A DNA stretch of 64,000 nucleotides. It comes from Heloderma charlesbogerti. Its lineage: Eukaryota; Chordata; Lepidosauria; Squamata; Helodermatidae. The stretch spans positions 889,757 through 953,756 of the forward strand of contig JANEZZ010002668.1 of the NCBI GenBank assembly GCA_026122225.1, written 5' to 3'. The notes under the pieces were generated by a model, which was given only the letters and a program-made list of their open reading frames with translations, was not told where the DNA came from and did no database searches. The number at the start of each line of letters is the position of its first letter. Position 1 is the first letter of the stretch. A program made the position numbers and the translations under genes. Below are positions 36,631 through 47,061 of the stretch, in pieces.

Positions 36631-37710
36631 GCACACAAGCCAGTGGGCCAAAATGCCTGGGCTTTGGGGGGTGGGATTCTCTCGAGGGGGGCCAGGAGGG
36701 GCCCAGGTTTCACATGCATGCATGGAAACAGTGAGAAGTTACAGCTCTTTGCTTTGGGAGTTTTGGTGGAAAAAATCAAATTTCACCAGCACCTTGCACA
36801 CAAGCCAGTGGGCCAAACTGCCTGGGATTTGGGGGGGTGCAATGCCCTTGAGGGGGGCTGGGAGAGGCCATGGTGTCACGTGCATGTGTGGAAACAGGGA
36901 GAAGTTACATCTTTTAACTAGGGATGGATGAAAGTCCCTTACCTGTCCTCGAAGCTTGCTTCGCGGTGGGGGGGAGGCACTTTGCTTCTCCCCCTGAAGT
37001 TCATGCGAGGGGGGGGAGGCGCCCCTCCTCGCCCAGCCGAAATTCAGGCCGGGGGGGAGGCGCCCCATCCCTCGCCGGCGAAATTCAGGCCGGGTAGAAG
37101 CGCCCCGTCTACCCGGCCGCGAAAAAAAAACAAAAACAAAAACCACCCCCGTGATAGGCTACATAACGATTTACATAGCCTATCACGGCTAGATTTCCAA
37201 AGTCAGGCGTGATAGGCTACGTCGTCACGTAGCCTATCACGGGTGACTTTGAAAAAAAAAAAAAGCGCGTACGCAAATGGCAGCCCCCATAGGGCGCCGC
37301 CATTTGCGTTCCTTATTTGGTCCCTGTAGTCTATGTAAAGATTTACGTAAACTACAGCGAAAATAAGGGCAACGCCCCCGCCCCTGACGAAGACCCGACG
37401 AACCGCCGCCAGGACCCGCCGCCGGGAAGGACATTCGTGAAAGGTAAGTCCCATCCTGGGGGGGGGGTGGCGGAGAATTTCACCGCCGATTTTGGGGGGC
37501 CGAATGCGTTGGCACTCGGCCCCCCGAAGTTTTGGGGAGAAATTCTCCCCCATCCCTACTTTTAACTACATCAGATTTTAACTCCACCTAGCACAAAAAC
37601 CACCAGGTCAAACTGTCTGAAATTTTGCAGGTGGCCTCTTCTCCAGGGACGTGGAGAGCTGTCCAAATTTCATGACTGTATCCTAAAAATATTATGACCA
37701 TTTGTGTTTT
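36631..37710 (+). repeat. Three diverged subterminal tandem repeats split by element E4
   Basis: Units beginning GCACACAAGCCAGTGGGCCAAA start at 36631 and 36796 (165-bp period). A third, more diverged unit (GCACAAAAACCACCAGGTCAAA) starts at 37591, about 147 bp further on once the nested element is removed. Each has a CTGGGATTTGG-like block and a GGAAACAGxGAGAAGTTAC-like end in the first two. Confidence 0.7.
36919..37558 (+). mobile_element. Palindrome-array hAT-type element, copy E4 (nested)
   Basis: This 640-bp element starts TAGGGATGGATGAAAG and ends TCTCCCCCATCCCTA. The identical 8-bp duplication CTTTTAAC is at 36911-36918 and 37559-37566. A palindromes are at 37151-37188, 37209-37241 (shortened centre) and 37324-37357. 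One B palindrome with CGCAAATGGCAGCC and its mirror lies at 37271-37312. It is diverged from E1-E3 but has the same architecture. Confidence 0.82.
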
Positions 37711-37883
37711 CCCATGCAAGTCAATGGGAAAATGCCCCAAATGGGCGATCCGGATATCTGAATCTTGCTTCGGATTTGGATCTGAATCAAAGTGGAGGGG
37801 GTCCAAATTGACTCAAGGCAGATAGGGGTCTGAAGCAGCATCCGAAGTGGATCAGGGGGTCCGTGCACAGCCCTAGTTAAAAG

Positions 37884-38589
37884 CCTCATGCAGAAAGGCC
37901 CCTAATGTGCTGTAAACCCCTTAGATAGCCATGTAGCCAGTTTGCCATGTGGAAGGAATGTCCCCATTTTAGAACTTACCCTAATGACAGGTGGCCTGCT
38001 GATGGCAGATCAGTCAAAGCAACAGTTTGCTTTATGCCATTATTATTTCCCAAACAGTGGTGTGAATCACCCCAGATTTGGTGGTTAGGATAGGAAAAAA
38101 AGGGGAAATGCTTCCACCAAGGTGCTATATTCCATAGTAATATGTTAGTGATTGTTCCCTCTTTTTATTTCCGAGCACCTGGTCTAGGTAGTACAGGGGT
38201 GCAGAACCTTAGGCCCAGGGGCCAAATCTGGCCCTCCTGGAGTCCCCAGATGGTGATGCACCTTCCCCCTGCCACACACACACTTTTCCCCTAGCCACCA
38301 ATCGTTTCCTGGCTTTGATGCAGTCTTTTTTCCCAGACGAAAAGATTGAAGTGCCTCTCCTAAGGCTTTGTTACCAGCAGACAGAACTTAAAGCTATAAT
38401 ATGCTGGTATTTTTGGTATTCTGGAGCCACCCCTTTTGCATTTGTCACCACTTCTTTCCCTTAAATCCCACTCACCCCTGGAATAAGGCCCCTGACAGCT
38501 TCTCTGAAATGGAATTCAGTCCTCAGGCTGAGAGGTTCAACATCACTGATGGAGAGGGAAGGCAACCCAACCCACTACCTGTGCATGTG
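37884..38589. other. Intergenic DNA, no gene recognised
   Basis: No repeat end or conserved frame was recognised between the hAT-like element and the L2 fragment. Confidence 0.45.
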
Positions 38590-39087
38590 TCAGTCCATGT
38601 CCAGGCCTGATTCAAGGTGCTGGTATTAACATTCAAAGCCCTAAATGGCTTGGGTCCAGGTTATCCTCCAGTATGTACCTGCCTGGACTCTAAGATAATC
38701 TTCAGGGGTTCCTTTCCAGGAGCCCCTGCCAAAGGAAGTGAGGTGGGTGGCTACTCGGAAGAGGGCATTTTTTGCTGTGGCTGTGGAATAAGCTCCCTAG
38801 AGAGGTTCGCCTGGTGCCTGCGCCATACTCCTTTCAGTGCCAGTAAAGACGTTTTTATTCTCCCAGCATTTTAGCACTCTAGTCTTTTAGTTCTGCTATT
38901 TTAAATCTGTATTTTAAACCTCTTCATTGCTGCTAGGTTTTATTCTGGTTGTACTTTTATATTGCAGTTTTAAGCTTTGATATTTTATATTGTTTTATGC
39001 TGTACTTTGTGGTTTGAATTTTTGTGAACTGCCCAGAGGGTTTTGGCTATTGGGTGGCATAGAAATGTAATACATAAATAAATAAAG
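38590..39087 (+). mobile_element. L2-like LINE 3' fragment
   Basis: This holds the C-terminal coding end (FKALNGLGPGY, then decayed), the same 3'UTR as the copy at 59740 (TTTAAATCTGTATTTTAAAC, TTTTTGTGAACTGCCCAGAG), and an AATACATAAATAAATAAA tail. It is 5'-truncated, with deletions in the coding part. Confidence 0.85.
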
Positions 39088-39229
39088 TGTCTTCCCCTCT
39101 TGCTGCAGCCTCCTGCATGAGAAGTGTAAACAAGCATTTTAATTTCGTAATTCAAATACAGTTTTCCACCAGCTCAGGGACACTGATATGACCACGTGTA
39201 ATGGTGCTGTTAAGACTAAGAGGGACTAA

Positions 39230-39567
39230 GGGTGCAATCCTATGGCCACTAGACAGCAGCTAGATGGCCATAGGATTTTTCAGTTTTTGGGAACTGACCT
39301 CGAAGCCAGCAGAAAAATGCCTCCCCAAGTCCCCTCTCCTCCCCTGCCGCCTCATAGGAGGCATGGTTCATCCCCTGTTCTGTGCTTGAAAGAGCAGCGT
39401 GGAGCGGGGGGACGGGGGGCATTCCTGGGAGCAGAGCGGGGACAGCGGAAGCGCAAATGCAGGGCAGCCTGAGCATGGAAGAGAAGATCCCCTCGACACT
39501 CTGCCCACCCTGCACTGGATTGCCTCAGAGTTCGGAGTTGGATGACTATCCCCATTGGATTGCGCCC
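39230..39567. mobile_element. PIF/Harbinger-type MITE, TAA duplication
   Basis: This 338-bp element starts GGGTGCAATCCTATGGCC and ends TTGGATTGCGCCC, flanked by TAA at 39227-39229 and 39568-39570. It contains a CTATGGCCAC...GGCCATAGGA inverted repeat shared with 7298-7335 and a GC-rich interior without a credible protein. Confidence 0.6.
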
Positions 39568-39572
39568 TAAAT

Positions 39573-39672
39573 CAGCCCTCCCCAAGCTGGTGCCCTCTAG
39601 ATGTGTTGGACTACAACTCCCATCCTACCCAGTGGCCTTGGTGGCTGAGGATGATGAGAGTTATTGTGTCTG
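39573..39672. mobile_element. hAT-type MITE, right end lost
   Basis: It begins CAGCCCTCCCCAAGCTGG and has the inverted GACTACAACTCCCATCC arm, as in 21523-21654. The opposite end breaks down into an A-rich run at about 39680. Confidence 0.55.
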
Positions 39673-40050
39673 AAAGTAAAAAAAAAAAAGCTCTGCTAGA
39701 CAGTACACTGTTATCATATTGTCTAGTTCAGCATCTAGGGTTATAGCTGCAAATAGAAATAGTCATTGTTTTTCTTATGGCAGAATTTCCTCCAATATAT
39801 TTCACCAATCATAATCATCTTATGGCCATAAACCAGTGAAGAGATAGGAGTGCTCAAGCTTCTTTATTTCAATGGCCTTCAGTGAAGTTAAATTTGTGCA
39901 GGTTTTTGGCCAGCGTCCTATGGTCCTTTTTGGTAACCCATGTTCTCAGAATGCTGTGCCTTTGTAATTTTAAAATGCTGGTCTCTTTTAATGAACCAGG
40001 TTGCTTGCTGTCAGTCTTCTCATCTTTTCTGGAGTTTGTCCAAATGACCT

Positions 40051-40281
40051 GTGGTGTGGTGGCTAGAGTGTTGGACTGGGAGCCGGGAGATCCAGGTTCT
40101 AGTCCCCACTTGGCCATGGAAGCTCACTGGGTGACTTTGGGCCAGTCACACACTCTCAGCCCAGCCTACCTCACAGGGTGGTTGTTGTGAGGATAAAATG
40201 GAGAGGAGGAGGAAAATGTAAGTCGCCTTGGGTTCCTTGCAAGAGGAAAAAAAGGCAGGATATAAATGTAATAAATAATAA

Positions 40282-40312
<31 letters not shown>
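40051..40312 (+). mobile_element. CORE/MIR-like tRNA-derived SINE ending in (AAT)n
   Basis: The tRNA-like head (GGTGGCTAGAGTGTTGGACT, then GGTTCTAGTCCC) is followed by a core that resembles MIR/CORE SINEs (TGACTTTGGGCCAGTCACAC, CCTACCTCACAGGG, TTGTTGTGAGGATAAAATGG). It ends in an L2-like TATAAATGTAATAAATAATA tail running into an AAT microsatellite (40284-40312). Confidence 0.7.
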
Positions 40313-40775
40313 GGAATAAGTAAAGGGAAGCTACCCAGATCATTATTGAATTATGATGTTTTCTAGATATATGTTATATGTCTAAGGCTACAATCCTACA
40401 TCTACTTACCTGGGAGTAAGGCCCATTTGGTCTGTTGGTGAGTCCATTTCTTATAAGATACAGACTTACTTCCTTAAAAATATATTCAGTTGTATAAGTA
40501 AGACTACAGTGAACATGAATGGTCATAGTATCTCCTATTTTAACCCTGTGTTTGAGCATAGACATCTGAGGTACTGCAACTGTTCACACTTGCTGTGGTG
40601 TCACCCATTGTGAAACACACTATTTTACCAGCATTGGTCTTGTAAAAAGGGCCTTTAGGGACTACTCATCAACAAATGTCACCATCTCACAAAGCTGTCA
40701 CCAGCTGAAGAAGCCTATTTATTATTTCAAATTTTATAAGTGCTCAGATAATAAACCGCAAAGTATAGATAGAGT

Positions 40776-41115
40776 GGGGCCGCGGTGGCTTAGCGGTTAA
40801 GACGCCGAACTGCAGACTGGAAGGTCGGCAGGACAGCAGTTCGAGACCCGAGTGCTGCATGACGGAGTGAGCTCCTGTCTTCAGTCCCAGCTTCTGCCAA
40901 CCTAGCAGTTTGAAAGCAAGAAATTGCAAGTAGATAAATAGGTGCCGCTTCGGCGGGAAAGGTAACAGCGTTCTGTGTGCCTCGGTGTTCAGTCATGCCG
41001 GCCACATGACCACGGAAGCATCTTCGGACAGTGCTGGCTCTTCGGCTTAGAAATGGAGATGAGCACCACACCCTAGAGTCGGACATGACTGGTTGGGGAC
41101 ACCTTTACCTTTACC
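40776..41115 (+). mobile_element. Sauria-type tRNA-derived SINE (copy 2)
   Basis: This 340-bp copy starts GGGGCCGCGGTGGCTTAGCG (box A region) and carries GTTCGAGACCC (box B) at 40839-40849. It ends GAGTCGGACATGACTGG...CCTTTACCTTTACC, resembling BovB LINE 3' ends. A perfect 13-bp duplication GTATAGATAGAGT is at 40763-40775 and 41116-41128. Confidence 0.88.
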
Positions 41116-41450
41116 GTATAGATAGAGTAGACAATTGGGCACAATGATGGTGACTGAAGAATAAAGCCTTGTGGTAAAAAGTGTTACAGGGAAAGCCTGT
41201 CATTTTGGACTATTACTGTGATTATACTCCCTGTGTAGCAGCAGGATCAGTTTCATTTTCTAGATTGTTTTGTTTATACATCTTGAGCATACCAGCTAGA
41301 TGTTTGGATATTCTAGAACAGTACTCAGCCTGGAAAGGGTCAAAGGGAAGAGAAGAAGTGCTCAAGAAGGAAATGTATCAGTTTTCTTCCATGCCTCAAC
41401 TTATCTTATTTTATCTTATTTTATATATATTTAAAGTATTTGTTTTTATT

Positions 41451-41690
41451 TTGTCCGCCATCTTGAAACAAAATGGCAGCCATTCAATTTTTTTAAAGAT
41501 GTACTGCTTTAATACCATTTGATTGATTTCAACCAAAGTACACATCATGATTCAGCATTGCAGTGAGCAGATTTTAACTATATAGAATTGTGTCCGCCAT
41601 CTTGAAACAAAATGGTGGCCAATCAAAACTTTCACTCTCTCACGGTCTTTATACCATTTGAGAGAAATAATTTAGCATCAAATATTCATC
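41451..41690. repeat. Two diverged tandem units with paired GCCATCTTG/AAAATGG motifs
   Basis: GTCCGCCATCTTGAAACAAA appears at 41453 and again at 41592, followed by ATGGCAGCC or ATGGTGGCC. Both units continue to a TACCATTTGA block, giving a period of about 139 bp. CAAGATGGCGG on the minus strand matches the YY1 consensus well. Confidence 0.65.
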
Positions 41691-43840
41691 AATTCATGTT
41701 TTTCATGTTTTTAGACCTTTTAAAAAAATAATCAAGCCCCAAATATTGAAGTAAAAAAACCCACTGTTCAAGTATGAAAAAAAGAACAAAAAAAATCAGT
41801 TCTATGTAATTAACAACAAACAAACCTTCACATCACACTAATGCGAAAACAAGGACCATGATGATCCCACAGAGGTGGCAGGATCAAGACACTCCCCACT
41901 CCAGTGTAGCAGGGTTGGTTACCACCAGGGAGACATGTTTCGTGCTGTTCTTTTTTCCCACTCTTTATTCCCGCCTTGCTTTTTTGGACAGCCCTTTCAA
42001 CCGGCAGTCTGACAGCCAACATGGTGTATAAAGAAGCTCTCTAAATTTTAATGTGTTTGTAGGGATCCAAAAAAGAGAATAGACTGTTAAATGCTGGGCA
42101 CTTCTGCTAGTATTTCTATAAGACTAGTTTATCTGAATAAACTCAAACAACCTCCAGAATTTTCTCAGTCATGTTGGCTTGTCATGTAAGACAGGACTGA
42201 GTCTCAGTTTATTTTGTTTGGTGGTTCACACATTATTTTTAAGTCGTAAGGTTATATTCTCACTTCTGAAGATCTCTCTGACCCTAGAGTGAACCACATC
42301 CTGGAAGAAATGCTATGAATTGCTTAATGAGAATGATTTATAAGAGCCCAATTGATTCCTGCAATGATTATGGTTTTCTGAATTGGACTTGCAGACTTCC
42401 GTGTGTGGCCAGATGATTATAATTGCATCCTAAAAAACCTTGAAAAAGTAAGTTGACATGGACAGCAGTGCCAAACTGAAGTATATGTATCAAACCTTTC
42501 TGAAGATAATTCCCACACACCAACATGTCCTTTAAAGGTCAACTTGCCTTCAGTCACATGAACTGACCCTGTCAGTGACTGTCCTAACTATGCCTACAGA
42601 GGGCTAGTCCTACACTGGGCAACTAGTTAATATCCTATAAGAAGCAAGGGGTCTCAGATAACCTAGTCATCTGTGATTGTCTGAACTTCACTATTCAGGC
42701 ATTCAGTGTGTTTCACACTCACTGTTCATTCTGCGTTGGCCTTCCATTTGCAGTCTGTGGATGTATGGGTATGGCTGGGGTTGATTTGTGTGGTGAGACA
42801 GTGCCACCCTTGTTTTGTGAAACCTATTTGGGTTCTATCCATCTTTTGTGCTCACACAACATTGCATCAGCTCTAGGGAGACCCCTACTCTGGTTGACAT
42901 GGTCATGAGATGACTTCATAGTATTGCCACTCCACAGATCTGGTCCCTCCCCCATACCCTTCTGCCAGATTGAAATCTTGCAGTGCAACATGCAGGGTGT
43001 TCACTGTATTCTGTCTTATTTACCTTTTTGCTTTGCACAAACTGCTTGACTGTTATTTTTAATGACTGTTTTTTATGTTGTGTGTTTAGTCTTTAACATT
43101 TTAATGGTTTGGTTTTGACATATGTAAGCCATTTGATAGGCTTTATGGAGCTATGTTGGCTGGATAAAAATCCCCCAAATAAAATAATTGCACAATAGAA
43201 CCAGAAGGCTGGCCGCAGCATTTTAGATTCACATGCAGCCTGATCCTGTGCATGGGCTACTCAGGAGTAAGTCTCACTTATTCCCAGGTAAGTATGCATG
43301 TGAAGGCACTATTTTCTTCCTCCTCTTCCTCCCCCTCCTTTACATGGTATGCAAAATAGCAAAGACATCTGAATATAGTGGGTGTTTCTGATTTCCTTCT
43401 TCCCTAGTTGCACTCTAGCCATGCCCTGGTCCGATTTCTTATTCTAATGTATAATTGCTTATAAATATTAAATGTGCTATGGTACAAAATGTATGTGCTG
43501 GTACTATCCACTAGACTTGCAAACATGCCTATCTTCATTGAGAAGAAAAAGCTGGGGGGAGGGAGTAGGAATGCCATTAAGATGAACAATCTCGGAGTTA
43601 TAAAACAATCACTACCAAGCATTTTATCAACGATTTTCAAAAGAAACTTAAAGGCTGCTGCCCTGGAGACACAAGGCCAGGTAATCAATGCAACTAGTTT
43701 GATTTCCAAAAACCATCAGCAAAAATTGCCTAAGACAAAAAACTGACAGGAAAGAATCCCAAACATGTAAAATACACTAAAACACAAACGGCAGGAATTT
43801 GCCTTTCTTGGCACATAGTTCAAGGAGATTTATTTGGTAC
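41691..43840. other. Intergenic DNA, no gene recognised
   Basis: There is no conserved frame. A partial palindromic MITE (AGGAGTAAGTCTCAC...CCCAGGTAAG) lies at 43230-43302. Confidence 0.45.
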
Positions 43841-44386
43841 TGTCAGGATTCGCTTTTGCCCTGCTAAGAACTCCAATAGCCAAATCAACACTCAGACAAG
43901 AGGCTGCATTTCCAAGGCTTTAATTCCATTACCCTAATGAGGCATACAGATGCAAATTGCTAGAGAATCCCAGACTACAAAGGAAAAGCCTTCAAGGAAT
44001 TCAAAGGGGAGTTACGAAAGTTGGTCTCTGTTTGGGAAAAAGGCGGCAAACTCTCTTAACTTAAGGGGTGGGAGGAGAAGCTCTCCCCCTCTCCCATGAC
44101 ACCTCTAGGCGCAGCTGTTGATGCTGAGCCAATCGGGCAGAATGCCGGAGCTCAGCCCCTGCGATTTCCCGCTTGTGCCTGCGTCTGCGCCTTGCACCTA
44201 AGAGTTCTGGTTTGTCCTTCCCTTGCCTCTCCCTGTTCGCTATCACTCACAGGGATGTGTGAAGGGAGGGCCTTTCTGTCCAGCTGTGCCTCTGAAGCCT
44301 GGGAAAGTTCCTCCCCCACGTGTTGCATCTCTTCCTCAGAATCTGAACTGCTCCGACACTCTATATGCTCAGACACAACCCTGACA
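43841..44386 (-). mobile_element. Solo LTR (family A, - strand)
   Basis: This 546-bp segment is bounded by TGTCAGGATTC and AACCCTGACA and is the reverse-oriented relative of the LTR at 12213-12768. The shared block ATTCTGAGGAAGAG lies near the LTR start, and a reversed ATTAAAGCC signal lies at about 43915. Flanks GGTAC and GGTGA share only three of five bases. No internal coding region adjoins it. Confidence 0.55.
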
Positions 44387-44391
44387 GGTGA

Positions 44392-45149
44392 AATGCATCT
44401 TTTTGCACATCAAGTCTGTTTAACAAATCAGGTCCTGAAGGCACCTATGCTAACCAAGTGACACGCTTACACAGGAAGTGTGTTAGCAGCTGATAATTAT
44501 AAGCTTCAGGATATAATGGGTTCTACTTGCCTAAAGCTGTGATCTGACCTAAGTGATGGTTTGGAAGTTACACAGAAGTGGGACATGCAGAAATGTAAGA
44601 GATTTGTTTTTCAGCATTCCCTGCTTCTAATGGGTAGTACCCAAAGGTGTCCCTGAGCTAGCACAAATGATGGTGCACTAGCATAAACTAATGTGGGCAC
44701 AAGGTAACTGGTCACTAGCAATGTCACTAGCGCTAGTGGGTGCAAACCATTGAATCCTTCCCTCTGAAATTACTGACAGCAACAGGGTGGGGCATGGGGG
44801 GGAATGCCCCCTAACAAGTAGTCACTTGCCCCGCTCCCCCTTACTGGGCCTCTATGGTTATTTTAAGGAAATGCACTTCTAATATATATATTCTAACAGA
44901 ATCAAAAACTAGAAATTAACAAGGCTATAGTCCTAAGCATGCTTACTTGAAAGTCAAATCAATAGGACTTAAGAGAAAATACATTTGACACTTCCATCTT
45001 AACATGAAGCATGCTGTTACTGCTCTCTCGAAAACTAACATGTGGCACAAAATTCACCCTCCTCAAAAATGCAGTTGCCTCTTCTGTGCCTCCCCCCCAC
45101 ACACATTTTTTTCTGGTGCTGCCACTGGCTGCAATAAACAAAGTGGGGA
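44392..45149. other. Intergenic DNA, no gene recognised
   Basis: Only a partial MITE (CTATAGTCCTAAGCATGCTTAC at 44923) was recognised. Confidence 0.4.
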
Positions 45150-45380
45150 CTTACGGGTGGGATACCTTCCTACTCCCTTACATGAGGTGGAGAGGTTCTT
45201 CATATCCCATCTAGGAGGGAGTGGTGGTTGAATGTAATAAGGGACAGGGCCTTCTCTGTGGCTGTACCAGTATTGTGGAACATCTTACTCCATGAGGCCC
45301 AGGTGGTCCCCCTGCCACATTCTGAAGACATTTTTATTCCTGCAGGCCTTCGCCTTGTGGGAAGCTGACCCGTTTGAACA
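45150..45380 (+). mobile_element. Decayed L2-like LINE C-terminal fragment
   Basis: GGGACAGGGCCTTCTCTGTGG...GTGGAACATCTTACTCC corresponds to the RAFSV...LWN block before the end of the L2 coding region elsewhere in the window, followed by GAAGACATTTTTATTCCTGC. No tail was recognised. Confidence 0.5.
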
Positions 45381-45716
45381 TTGAATCCATCAGGCTGCAG
45401 TGAGGGACAGGAGAAAAGCAGGAGAGCTCCTTCCTCTGTCATCTGGTGGTAGTAGTTAGTCAATCAAGTTGCAGCAAGGGAGACAAGGAAGCAGGGCAAC
45501 CTTTGGTTCCTCTTCTCCTTGAACTGTTTCTATTCCAGCTGGTTGTTATAAGAACTTTGTAACTAATATAATACAGATGAATTACTCTTTTTCTCCATAT
45601 ATTAGAATGCCCCATGAAATTGCACCATGAAACTGATTGGTAGGTGATTAAAAAAAAGAAAAAATTGCATTCAATTGTGCCCTTCTGTTTGGTGTTTTCT
45701 CTTCCACCCTGAAGTC

Positions 45717-46265
45717 CCCTGGGCCCCATCTACATGAGCCTTTTACACCAGGGCAGCTGCGAGTCAAGGTCCTTCAGGACATACGATGTAGTCGCCACTT
45801 TGCAACCGTCCGTGGTTTTCTCCCAGAAAATGCGGATTTCCAAGGAGACGTTTTGCTGCAATGTTTTTGGTTTGCTGTGGGTTTCCCCACAGTTGTGAGC
45901 CATCTGTCCCTTCCCCAAACCGACGTTGCATTTTGCAGTGGGCGTATTGTAGGCGTGCGTAGTGCTTGCATCGGTCTGTGACACCCCTTTATCCCCCGTC
46001 CCTTTGCAGCTGCGCAGTTACAGAGGCACAGAGAGGTGTTTTCATTTATTTAGTCACACTTTTGCACATTTTTGCAGCTTCATATCTTTGCAATGGTTGC
46101 TTTTGGACTCAGTGCCCAAGGGCCGGGGGGAGGGGAGTCTTGGGGGAGAACCAAATGATGGTGGTTCGCTCCGGCCACCATTTCAGAGCAATGGGTACGC
46201 ACATACCTCTCATGCCTTGGGAGTGTGAACCATCGCAAGAGTCTCAGGCTGAGTAACTGCCGAAC
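45717..46265. other. Unclassified segment, possibly a DNA-transposon remnant
   Basis: This is a moderately GC-rich stretch with no coding motif. It runs from CCCCTGGGCCCCATCTACATGAGCC to a point just before E5. No convincing inverted ends or duplication were found. Confidence 0.3.
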
Positions 46266-46278
46266 AGTTGGCATGGAT

Positions 46279-46746
46279 TAGGGATGGGCGGATTCCCTAC
46301 CTATCGTTCCGCAGGGGAATCCGCCCGCAGGGGGAGACAATCCCTCCCTCCCCCTGGAATCCGCCATTTGCGTCCCTGTTCACGTGATAGGCTACGCAAA
46401 TATTTGCATAGCCTATCACATCAAAAAACAAGGACACAAATGGCATACTGGATGCCTTTTGCGGCCGTAAAGCTGGTAGATTAACCTAAATGCAGCTGTA
46501 AATGGCGGCATTTAGGCTAATCTACCAGCTTTATGGCCACAAATGGTGCCCACTATGCCATTTGCGTCCGGAGACTTACTTATATAGAGATACGGCACGG
46601 CAATGGCTGCCAGCCGTATCGACTTTCACCAGTGATGTGGAGCAGGTGGCCGGCTCCGCAGGATCGACGCCGAGAGGGATCCGATCCGGACGGATACCAT
46701 GGGGAGGCGGAGGTGAGTGCTCCGTTCCGCCACGGATTATCCCCTA
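46279..46746. mobile_element. Palindrome-array hAT-type element, copy E5 (divergent)
   Basis: This 468-bp element starts TAGGGATGGGCGGATTCC and ends CCACGGATTATCCCCTA. No matching 8-bp flanks were found. It has one A palindrome (46384-46422) and a long hairpin whose 31-bp arms (46463-46493 and 46508-46538) differ at two positions. Outward donor-like motifs lie near both ends. It is the most diverged member of the family. Confidence 0.7.
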
Positions 46747-47061
46747 AATGATATATGTTAACTGTATAAGGCCTTTGCTGTGAGTCCCTTTAGAGACTCT
46801 GTAGAAAGTGTTACAAAATTAGTGCCTGAACAGCAGGGACTTGAAGGCTGTACAGAGGCAATTTTTTTACGTTCATGCAGCTGATCATGCCTGAATGATC
46901 AAATCTTACTGTTGTCAATAGAATTTGGTGATTTAGACAGAACGCATCAAAAATGTTGGAATGTTCAACAAGATGGACAAACAGGCTCTGCTGATAACTA
47001 TGGATAGAAATTTTCTCACAGATATTTGCTTCCTCTTTTATTCTCTTTCCCTAGGAGGTTG

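Larger units (their letters stand above)
33251..37875 (+). mobile_element. Larger hAT-like element with 13-bp inverted ends, hosting E3 and E4
   Basis: TAGGGCTGTGCAC at 33251-33263 is mirrored exactly by GTGCACAGCCCTA at 37863-37875. Without nested E3 and E4 and their duplications the element is about 3.2 kb, a usual size for a hAT element. Flanks GTTTTAGG and GTTAAAAG match at only 5 of 8 positions, so pairing of the two ends rests mainly on the inverted repeats. The interior has a TATATATA promoter-like box (about 33655), a GC-rich segment with a possible BED-finger remnant, and subterminal tandem repeats. No intact transposase or C-terminal hAT dimerisation region is seen. Confidence 0.6.

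Noticed and set aside
40776..40850. A possible tRNA gene
   Set aside because: Box A- and box B-like sequences are present, but they form the head of a 340-bp SINE with target duplications.
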